A DNA stretch of 34,818 nt from Vibrio crassostreae 9ZC13 (GTDB lineage: Bacteria; Pseudomonadota; Gammaproteobacteria; Enterobacterales; Vibrionaceae). The position numbers and the translations under genes are program-made. A model generated the notes under the pieces. That model saw only the letters and a program-made list of their open reading frames with translations, was not told where the DNA came from and did no database searches. Shown piece after piece: positions 16,151 to 21,777 of the stretch. Every line of letters begins with the position of its first letter. Position 1 is the stretch's first letter. Location: contig NZ_AJYZ02000042.1 of the NCBI RefSeq assembly GCF_000272045.2, positions 601,112 through 635,929 on the forward strand. The letters are read 5' to 3'.

Positions 16151-17023
16151 ATGAAACTTACACAAATTGGAATGTTAGTCGGTGCCATCATTAGTTTGAA
16201 TGTAGCTCACGCAGATCCGCTACCCGCTCCCTATCCAGCTTCAGCTCCTGGAACTGGAGTGATTGAAGGCACAACCGATCTTGGTATTGACGCAGCCCTT
16301 ACCGCTGCAGCTGGCGGAGTAACGATCCCCTCAGCTAGTGACAACACAGCGCTTTGGCAAATGGGTAATGGTGACATGGCTAATGTAACTATTAATCAAA
16401 ACACGTCAGGCACAACAGATGGTCACACAGCATTGGTCGATACGCACGCGAGTTACAAATCTGATGTAGTCGTTGAACAAAGCGGTAACCTAAATGGAGC
16501 ACATGTTCAACTTAGAGGTTCGTATAACAATGCTCTAATTGACCAAAACGGACAATCTAACCAAGCACGCGTTCAAGTTGAGCAATACGGTAACTTTAAC
16601 GATCTTCGTGTAACACAAATGGGTGATGACAACATTTCCGTTACCGTAGCTCTTGGAGGAGCAGACAGCAACAGAGCCGAAACGACTATATATGGCGATT
16701 CAAACCAAACATATACAGAATTCAGTAACGGTGACGTTGACTACAATAACGCTGCAATTGATATCAGCGGTGATGACAACTACGTACAGACTATTGTTAA
16801 TAATAGCGTAGGTGGTGGTGATTGGAACGATGTCGACATTGATCTAATGAACAGTGACGATAATAGAGTATTCGTTCTACAAACAGGTTCTCATTCTGAT
16901 GCGGTCGTTCAATTACAAAACAGTAATATGAACCAATTTACGGTTGAACAAACATCACATGATAGTGCTGTCGTATTAGGTAATGGTGCTTACGGTAATG
17001 TCGGTATTATTTACCAAAATTAA
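16151..17023 (+). CDS. csgA: large curlin-type major subunit CsgA
   Basis: This 290-residue secreted protein is the likely main curli subunit. Signal MKLTQIGMLVGAIISLNVAHA is followed by a Pro/Ala-rich segment (about 22-60) and then repeated strand-turn units. VVVEQSGNLNGA, ALIDQNGQSNQA, VQVEQYGNFND and VFVLQTGSHSDA follow the curlin xVxVxQxGxxN pattern. Other units replace the usual Gln by Asp or Thr and vary in spacing. E. coli CsgA has 151 residues and five regular repeats; this one has roughly twice as many units and is strongly acidic. ATG 16151 has AAGGAT seven bases upstream; the frame is open from 16094, but that would bury the signal. It could alternatively be a second minor curlin, but no other csgA candidate is present. 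Confidence 0.8.
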   Translation: MKLTQIGMLVGAIISLNVAHADPLPAPYPASAPGTGVIEGTTDLGIDAALTAAAGGVTIPSASDNTALWQMGNGDMANVTINQNTSGTTDGHTALVDTHASYKSDVVVEQSGNLNGAHVQLRGSYNNALIDQNGQSNQARVQVEQYGNFNDLRVTQMGDDNISVTVALGGADSNRAETTIYGDSNQTYTEFSNGDVDYNNAAIDISGDDNYVQTIVNNSVGGGDWNDVDIDLMNSDDNRVFVLQTGSHSDAVVQLQNSNMNQFTVEQTSHDSAVVLGNGAYGNVGIIYQN

Positions 17024-17024
17024 T

Positions 17025-17345
17025 ATGAGTGTCAGTGCATACATTAAAACGGCGCTAGTCGCCGTTTTATTTATTTCTTTCCATTTTAATGGATTTTCTT
17101 CTGATTTAAATTCAGTACAGTGCCTGATAAAAAATAAAAGTCTTATTCTGACCATAAATAACAGTGTGGCATCTTCATTAACGTTGAGTACGAACACCAA
17201 CTCTAATTTCAACCAGAATACGAATAGTGGTATTACAACGTTGATTATTAATATAAATCAGTTTCCTGCCACTATAAAACTTCACCCAAACAAGGGGATC
17301 TGGAAAATTCATAAAGACTGTACAATCAATAAAATAAAACCATAA
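17025..17345 (+). CDS. small secreted protein in the csgC position
   Basis: This 106-residue protein begins with signal-like MSVSAYIKTALVAVLFISFH and a cleavage region near GFSS. The mature part has two cysteines (SVQCLIK, KDCTINK), a Ser/Thr/Asn-rich middle and predicted beta strands. Its size and its place directly after csgA match CsgC/CsgH, periplasmic inhibitors of premature curli polymerisation. I see no clear sequence match, and the CxC motif of E. coli CsgC is missing. The start lies one base after the csgA stop and has no Shine-Dalgarno sequence, so translation would depend on coupling. A terminator-like hairpin lies inside codons 8-15. It is very AT-rich. Confidence 0.55.
   Translation: MSVSAYIKTALVAVLFISFHFNGFSSDLNSVQCLIKNKSLILTINNSVASSLTLSTNTNSNFNQNTNSGITTLIININQFPATIKLHPNKGIWKIHKDCTINKIKP
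17046..17072 (+). terminator. terminator-like hairpin at the start of the csgC-position gene
   Basis: AAAACGGCG (17046-17054), loop CTAGT and CGCCGTTTT (17060-17068) form a perfect 9-bp stem followed by ATTTATTTC. It lies 23 bases after the csgA stop, just where a csgBA terminator would be expected, but inside the downstream reading frame. It may attenuate transcription. Confidence 0.65.
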
Positions 17346-17517
17346 ATCTCGGTAATTCCCTCTTTCTACTTAAGTATTATTTTACCTTCGACAATACTAT
17401 TAAATTAATTTCATAAATTTGATGAATGATTAGCTTTAAAAATTAGCAAAATAACAATACGTGCTTTAAACTAAAACACCTAAAGTTCAAGTAATGAGTT
17501 AAGAAAAGGAGTTCCAC

Positions 17518-18186
17518 ATGGCTAAACTGGAGGCTCATAACGCCATTTTACTTGCGGAGAACAATTTACAATCGATACTACTAAAAGAGTCTATAGAACA
17601 GAAAGTTAACCTGAACATAAAACTCATATCACCGGAAAGGCTCAGTGCTAAATCCCTAAAAAACGATGACTTAGTTCTGATTATTATTGATTTCCCGACA
17701 ATGAGTAAGCAATACATTGAGAAATACCAGGAGCTCAGAGATGACGTAGCAAGTGATGTCCATGAAGTGCTACTCAATACACCAGGCGATTTCCCGCACT
17801 CTGAAATGCTTAAATGGCAGTATCTTGTCGGCATTTTTTATACGTCGGACACGCTTGAAAAGCTCGTGGCCGGCTTTAACTGCATTTTGCAAGGCGAGAT
17901 GTGGATGAGTAGAAAGCTCATTTACCAGTACATTAGCTTCTACAGAGAGAGGCAGTGCGCGAAAACCAGTCCTTATTACCTCAAGCTGACCAAACGCGAG
18001 CAGCAGATCATTAAGTTACTCGGTGATGGCGCATCTAACACTCAGATAGCAGATACCCTCTATGTCAGTGAGAATACGGTCAAAGCACACCTTCACAACA
18101 CGTTTAAAAAAATCAAGGTGAAGAATCGCTTACAAGCTTTGATCTGGGTTAAGAACAACGTTGCGACAAATGAGTTCGTCCAGTAG
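17518..18186 (+). CDS. csgD: CsgD/VpsT-type LuxR-family biofilm regulator
   Basis: This 222-residue transcription factor has an N-terminal receiver-like domain (about 8-130) and a C-terminal LuxR helix-turn-helix (about 155-212, LTKREQQIIKLLGDGASN... SENTVKAHLHN). It resembles E. coli CsgD closely, for example LLNTPGDFPH against LLNTPEDYPY, and the HTH is similar over its length. Residues 129-132 are W-M-S-R. This fits the W[F/L/M][T/S]R c-di-GMP-binding motif reported for V. cholerae VpsT, whereas E. coli CsgD has YFTQ there. It probably activates the curli genes beside it in response to c-di-GMP (inference). AAGGAG six bases before the ATG at 17518 supports the start. It lies downstream of csgBA with its own 170-bp leader, unlike the E. 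coli csgDEFG order. Confidence 0.9.
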   Translation: MAKLEAHNAILLAENNLQSILLKESIEQKVNLNIKLISPERLSAKSLKNDDLVLIIIDFPTMSKQYIEKYQELRDDVASDVHEVLLNTPGDFPHSEMLKWQYLVGIFYTSDTLEKLVAGFNCILQGEMWMSRKLIYQYISFYRERQCAKTSPYYLKLTKREQQIIKLLGDGASNTQIADTLYVSENTVKAHLHNTFKKIKVKNRLQALIWVKNNVATNEFVQ

Positions 18187-18308
18187 CCAAGATTTGGTGC
18201 TATCACGATAAGAAAACGATAACATTTCGAATATGGAAAGACATGCTAAAGCGGTATTCGATGAAACTAGCATTTCAGCCTTGCTCCCTTGTAAAAACTA
18301 CAAATACG

Positions 18309-18342
18309 AAAAAGGCTTCTCATTGCTGAGAAGCCTTTTTCT
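18309..18342 (+). terminator. intrinsic terminator of csgD
   Basis: A perfect 14-bp stem (18309-18322 with 18327-18340, loop TTGC) contains AAGGCTTCTCA and ends in a T-run. It lies 123 nt after the csgD stop. Confidence 0.85.
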
Positions 18343-18425
18343 TATGTAATCGGCCAATAGCTTATTTTGAACATCAGGCGAACCCTACCTAGGTTCTAAT
18401 CTCATTTCTCATGTCCTGAAACGAC

Positions 18426-18452
18426 GAAAGCCTGCTTAAGGAGCAGGCTTTC
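18426..18452 (-). terminator. hairpin next to the tRNA-Pro remnant
   Basis: GAAAGCCTGCT (18426-18436) and AGCAGGCTTTC (18442-18452) form an 11-bp stem with a 5-nt loop. It sits just beyond the 3' end of the tRNA-Pro remnant on the minus strand. The T-run after it is poor (GTCGTTT). Confidence 0.5.
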
Positions 18453-18458
18453 TAAATG

Positions 18459-18522
18459 TGGTCGGTGAGAGGGATTCGATTGGACTGGCATTCCAGCCCC
18501 ATTCTCATGTTCTAAACCAGAT
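18459..18522 (-). pseudogene. decayed partial copy of tRNA-Pro
   Basis: Positions 18459-18479 match the 3' end of the intact tRNA-Pro gene (18570-18591) with one base missing, covering the CCA end, acceptor strand and part of the T arm. AAACCAGAT at 18514-18522 also recurs in the intact anticodon arm, 13 bases further away than it should be. The sequence between is unlike the tRNA and cannot fold, so the gene is dead. Confidence 0.6.
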
Positions 18523-18530
18523 TAAAATGC

Positions 18531-18563
18531 AAAAAAGCCGTAGTATTTCTGCTACGGCTTTTT
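18531..18563 (-). terminator. intrinsic terminator of tRNA-Pro
   Basis: The 12-bp stem AAAAAGCCGTAG (18532-18543 with 18552-18563) ends in a T-run on the minus strand, 6 bases past the tRNA-Pro 3' end. Confidence 0.8.
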
Positions 18564-18569
18564 CTAATG

Positions 18570-18646
<77 letters not shown>

Positions 18647-18683
18647 AGATATCTAACTGGCTGATTGCCTGTCGATGGAGCGT

Positions 18684-18711
18684 ATAATACGGGTTCTGAA
18701 TTTATCCGCAA
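18684..18711 (-). promoter_or_regulatory. promoter of tRNA-Pro
   Basis: On the minus strand, TTGCGG (18711-18706) and TATTAT (18689-18684) are spaced by 16 bp, about 38 bases before the tRNA 5' end. Confidence 0.65.
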
Positions 18712-18901
18712 GGGCTTTTTCTCATATTTATTGCGATTTTGAATCGTTCGAACAAAAGACATACAACAACGAGCATGATGTGACGAAAAACACACAGTTA
18801 CCAACAAGTATTTAACTTATGAAACAGGATTGATCCAGATCAGTGAATTGATAATGCTTGTTAATACACTAAGCCATGTCATATAACTTTGAGGTATACA
18901 C

Positions 18902-19042
18902 ATGGACTTTTGGCTAGATCTCCTATTTGGTAATGCGGTGGGACTATCTTCAATGATAGTAATCTTCGGGGCTCTGGGTCTCATGATGTTTTATGGAGGC
19001 TTCTTCATATACAAAGTTATGACTGAAAAATCTCCTCACTAG
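18902..19042 (+). CDS. DUF3149 small membrane protein
   Basis: This 46-residue protein (MDFWLDLLFGNAVGLSSMIV... FFIYKVMTEKSPH) has one long hydrophobic stretch, residues 11-37. It matches the DUF3149 family of short single-pass inner-membrane proteins found in gammaproteobacteria. The MDFW-DLLFGN start and the FIYKV end are the recognisable blocks. Its function is unknown. GAGGT six bases before the ATG at 18902 is a strong ribosome-binding site, and a terminator follows at 19102, so it is an independent unit between tRNA-Pro and smrA. Confidence 0.85.
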   Translation: MDFWLDLLFGNAVGLSSMIVIFGALGLMMFYGGFFIYKVMTEKSPH

Positions 19043-19101
19043 AATCGCTCTGCCTAAATCATTTACTTTTAAGTATATAAGTAAATGTCAAAACGCTTTG
19101 C

Positions 19102-19136
19102 ACCGGAGCAGACTTATTGTCTTCTCCGGTTTTTTC
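19102..19136 (+). terminator. intrinsic terminator of the DUF3149 gene
   Basis: The stem ACCGGAG-AGAC (19102-19113) pairs with GTCT-CTCCGGT (19119-19130), each side carrying a one-base bulge or mismatch, and is followed by TTTTTT. Confidence 0.85.
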
Positions 19137-19201
19137 ATTTTTAAACCTAACCTCAACTTAGGTATACTTACCCTATCCTTCTCCAACTTGAGATACACAC
19201 T

Positions 19202-19783
19202 ATGTCTCATGATGATGACTTAGATCTATTCCAAGAAATGATGGGCGATGTTAAACGTATCGACCATGACACCGCTGAACACCAGAAAGTACACCGAGTC
19301 ACCGAATCTCACCTTGCTAAGCGTGAAGCCGCTATGTGGCTGTCTGACGACGAGAAAGACTACTTATCATTAGACTATTCGCCAATGATCAAGCCAGACG
19401 ATGTTGTTGCTTATAAAAAAGACGGTGTACAAGAAGGCGTATACAAAAAGCTGCGCCTAGGAAAATACCCTATTCAAGCCAAGCTCGACCTTCATAGGAA
19501 AACACTGAAAGACGCACGTAACGAAGTGCTTTCATTTTTGCGTCAGTGTTTAAGAATGGATGTTCGTACCGTCATCATTGTTCATGGTAAGGGTGAGCGT
19601 TCGAATCCACCTGCAATGATGAAAAGCTACGTGGCAAATTGGCTAACACAAATCAACGACGTTCAATGTGTTCATTCTGCTCAGCAATTTCATGGTGGTA
19701 CGGGCGCAGTCTACGTAATGCTCAGAAAGAGTAATGAGAAAAAGCTAGAGAACAGAGAGCGCCATCAAAAACACACCAGTTAA
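19202..19783 (+). CDS. smrA: Smr-domain endonuclease SmrA-like protein
   Basis: This 193-residue protein has an N-terminal acidic region and a C-terminal Smr (MutS2-related) domain from about residue 95. LDLHRKTLKDARNEV carries the LDLHG-like motif, followed by VIIVHGKGERS and HGGTGAVYVML, the three Smr blocks. It matches E. coli SmrA/YdaL across the whole length, including GVxxKLRxGKYPxQAxLxL and the ENxERHxK tail. Smr domains nick or cleave nucleic acids, and in E. coli SmrB acts on mRNA at collided ribosomes; the role of SmrA is not settled. A TATACT hexamer at 19163-19168 may be the -10 element. It is a cytoplasmic protein. Confidence 0.9.
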   Translation: MSHDDDLDLFQEMMGDVKRIDHDTAEHQKVHRVTESHLAKREAAMWLSDDEKDYLSLDYSPMIKPDDVVAYKKDGVQEGVYKKLRLGKYPIQAKLDLHRKTLKDARNEVLSFLRQCLRMDVRTVIIVHGKGERSNPPAMMKSYVANWLTQINDVQCVHSAQQFHGGTGAVYVMLRKSNEKKLENRERHQKHTS

Positions 19784-19892
19784 TAGGTTGAGATAGATAA
19801 ATGGACTAGTAACGATTTTGCATCAAGATCGATATTTCGTGCCTAGACTCACACCAAGTGCTAAAATTACCTCAGTTAACGAATTTCAACTC

Positions 19893-19920
19893 AAAGCAAC
19901 TATCCAAAGGTTGCTTTTTG
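19893..19920 (+). terminator. intrinsic terminator of smrA
   Basis: AAAGCAAC (19893-19900) pairs with GTTGCTTT (19910-19917) over a 9-nt loop, followed by TTGTTT. Confidence 0.65.
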
Positions 19921-19959
19921 TTTATCTACATTTCCGTTGTGAAACGCTAAGAGAATATC

Positions 19960-21093
19960 ATGTCACAAGAATCCCAAGCTAAACGCCTTAATAAATACAT
20001 CAGTGAAACTGGTTTTTGCTCACGCCGCGAAGCCGATAAACTGATTGATGCAGGCCGAGTTACTATTAACGGTAAGATCCCTGAAATGGGTACTAAAGTC
20101 TTGCCAGGTGATGATGTTGAGATCGACAATAAGCCTGTTCGCTCAAAAGAGAAGCCGATTTACATTGCTCTCAATAAACCAACAGGTATCACCTGTACGA
20201 CTGAGCGTGATATTCCTGGCAACATCGTCGACTTTATTGGCCACCACAAGCGCATTTTCCCGATTGGTCGTCTAGATAAGCCTTCTGATGGCCTTATCTT
20301 CCTAACCAATGACGGCGACATCGTAAACAAGATCCTACGTGCAGGTAACAACCACGAGAAAGAATACGTGGTGCGTGTAGATAAGCCGATTACGACGGAA
20401 TTCTTGAAGCAAATGGGCGCTGGCGTTCACATTCTCGATACAGTCACTTTGCCATGTAAAGTAGAGAAAGAGACTAAGTTCTCATTCCGAATTACGCTAA
20501 CACAAGGCCTTAACCGCCAAATTCGCCGTATGTGTGAAGCGCTCGGTTATGAAGTATTTAAACTGCGTCGTGTTCGTATTATGAATATCTCACTAGACGG
20601 TATTCCTAACGGCAAATGGCGCTACCTGAGCGACGAAGAGATCACTGAAATTTTAGCGATGTGTGAAGGCTCAGTAAGTACGGAAGATGCGTCAAAAATG
20701 AACGCGAAAGGTCAACGCATTCGCAAAGCGACTGACGCGAAACTTTTTGATAGCCGTGAAGAGAACCAAGCTTCAACAGCGCGCCGTAATCAAAACGAGA
20801 ACCGTACACGCACCTACCGCGGTAACAATGCGGATGAATTCCGTCATGCACCTAATTCAAAGCGTGGCCGCAATTCATCGAATGGTGAAAGCGGTGGTAA
20901 TACCGAGAACTGGAAATCGAACTCTCGTTCAGAGCGTTCTAATTCAGATAGAAATCGTTCGGATCGCAATCGCACAGATCGCGATAATACCGATCGTAGA
21001 AGCGGGAAGCCGGCAAACCGCAGCCAAGATTCAAACAGACCGAACAAACCTGCACCAAAGCGTGTTGGTGGTACTTTAGGTCTGAAGAAGTAG
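19960..21093 (+). CDS. rluF: 23S rRNA pseudouridine(2604) synthase RluF with long disordered tail
   Basis: This 377-residue protein has an N-terminal S4 RNA-binding domain (about 7-60) and an RsuA/RluB/E/F catalytic domain (about 65-230). The catalytic Asp106 is in GRLDKPSDG, and LTQGLNRQIRRMCEALGYEVFKLRRVRI is the family C-terminal block. In E. coli, RluF makes pseudouridine 2604 of 23S rRNA and also acts on tRNA-Tyr. From about residue 240 the protein continues as a low-complexity basic tail rich in R, N, S and D. It includes four pentapeptide repeats (329-348) and ends GGTLGLKK. The E. coli enzyme has 290 residues, so the tail is extended. A terminator lies 30 nt downstream. Confidence 0.93.
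   Translation: MSQESQAKRLNKYISETGFCSRREADKLIDAGRVTINGKIPEMGTKVLPGDDVEIDNKPVRSKEKPIYIALNKPTGITCTTERDIPGNIVDFIGHHKRIFPIGRLDKPSDGLIFLTNDGDIVNKILRAGNNHEKEYVVRVDKPITTEFLKQMGAGVHILDTVTLPCKVEKETKFSFRITLTQGLNRQIRRMCEALGYEVFKLRRVRIMNISLDGIPNGKWRYLSDEEITEILAMCEGSVSTEDASKMNAKGQRIRKATDAKLFDSREENQASTARRNQNENRTRTYRGNNADEFRHAPNSKRGRNSSNGESGGNTENWKSNSRSERSNSDRNRSDRNRTDRDNTDRRSGKPANRSQDSNRPNKPAPKRVGGTLGLKK
20944..21003 (+). repeat. 15-bp tandem repeat in rluF encoding SDRNR-type pentapeptides
   Basis: Four in-frame 15-bp units encode SDRNR, SDRNR, TDRDN and TDRRS. The codons differ between units (for example TCA/TCG, CGT/CGC), so selection or age has blurred the DNA repeat while the peptide pattern stayed. 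Confidence 0.75.
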
Positions 21094-21123
21094 TCTGAAT
21101 CAGTAAGACGAGACTCTCGATAT

Positions 21124-21159
21124 AAAAACGCCCGCTAGATTAGTCTAGCGGGCGTTTTT
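21124..21159. terminator. strong bidirectional terminator between rluF and ybaK
   Basis: A perfect 16-bp stem (21124-21139 with 21144-21159, loop TTAG) contains CGCCCGCTAGA. It is flanked by A-run and T-run, so it works on both strands for the convergent genes. Confidence 0.9.
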
Positions 21160-21199
21160 GTTGGTCATTCGATAGTTTTATCATCATGACGACGACAAT

Positions 21200-21673
21200 C
21201 TATAAACATAAATCAGCAAACTGGCCGCGAGTCAGAAATGTTAAGTCTTTTGGGTCTAATTCAATCTCTAGCCCACGCTTACCTGCACTCACACATATCG
21301 TTTCAAAATCTGTCGCACTGGAATGAACGAAGGTAGGCAGTGCTTTCTTCTGTCCAAGCGGACTAATGCCACCAACAACATAACCCGTGGTTTTCTGAGC
21401 AATCTCAGGATCGGCCATCTCTGCTTTTTTGCCTTTCGCTGCTTTAGCGGCAAGCTTTAGATTTAGCTTCTGGTCGACAGGAATAACGGCAACCGCCAAA
21501 TCTTTCGCCACACCATTCAAGCAGAACAACAGCGTTTTGAATACACGTTTGGGATCTTGACCAAGCGCTTCAACGGCTTCTAAACCATAGTTCGTATTAT
21601 TCGCATCATGATGATACTGGTGCACACTATGAGCGATTTTCTTTCTCTTGGCGAGATTGATTGCAGGGGTCAT
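21200..21673 (-). CDS. ybaK: Cys-tRNA(Pro)/Cys-tRNA(Cys) deacylase YbaK
   Basis: This 157-residue trans-editing enzyme removes cysteine wrongly attached to tRNA-Pro. Recognisable family blocks are MTPAINLAKRKKI at the start, a YGLEAVEALG region, VFKTLL, AVIPVDQKLNLKLAAKA, GYVVGGISPLGQKKALPT and the C-terminal GLEIELDPKDL. Length fits E. coli YbaK (159). The reading frame is open up to 21712, but that extension runs through the hairpin terminator of the upstream nucleotidase gene. The ATG at 21673 matches the family N-terminus. It is convergent with rluF and shares its terminator. Confidence 0.93.
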   Translation of the reverse strand: MTPAINLAKRKKIAHSVHQYHHDANNTNYGLEAVEALGQDPKRVFKTLLFCLNGVAKDLAVAVIPVDQKLNLKLAAKAAKGKKAEMADPEIAQKTTGYVVGGISPLGQKKALPTFVHSSATDFETICVSAGKRGLEIELDPKDLTFLTRGQFADLCL

Positions 21674-21695
21674 AACAAATCCAAACGATAGATAA

Positions 21696-21723
21696 ACAAA
21701 AAGCGACGCCAAGGCGTCGCTTT
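21696..21723 (-). terminator. intrinsic terminator of the nucleotidase gene
   Basis: AAGCGACGCC (21701-21710) and GGCGTCGCTT (21713-21722) form a very tight hairpin, with TTTTTGTTTATC following on the minus strand. It lies between the nucleotidase stop and the ybaK start and supports the downstream ybaK start. Confidence 0.8.
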
Positions 21724-21777
21724 AGTTAAATTTATCATGGTGCTAGAGTCAATCTAATTTAGCACCTATTGATACAA

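Larger units (their letters stand above)
18187..18569. other. csgD 3' region with decayed tRNA-Pro copy
   Basis: There is no protein gene in these 383 bases. They hold the csgD terminator, then two GC-rich hairpins (18426-18452 and 18531-18563), each placed 6-7 bases from a tRNA-Pro 3' end: a remnant at 18459 and the intact gene at 18570. A 68-codon reading frame at 18458-18664 is only the antisense of these tRNA sequences. Confidence 0.6.

Noticed and set aside
16976..17212. 78-codon minus-strand frame over the csgA end
   Set aside because: It is antisense to csgA and the csgC-position gene, with no ribosome-binding site and no recognisable protein features; the coding signal is on the plus strand.
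13392..18186. Defence island, toxin-antitoxin or CRISPR in the accessory region
   Set aside because: All genes here are explained by curli biogenesis and regulation. No nuclease, repeat-spacer array or toxin-like pair is visible.
20747..21079. 110-codon plus-strand frame inside rluF
   Set aside because: It is a shadow frame of the repetitive, low-complexity rluF tail.
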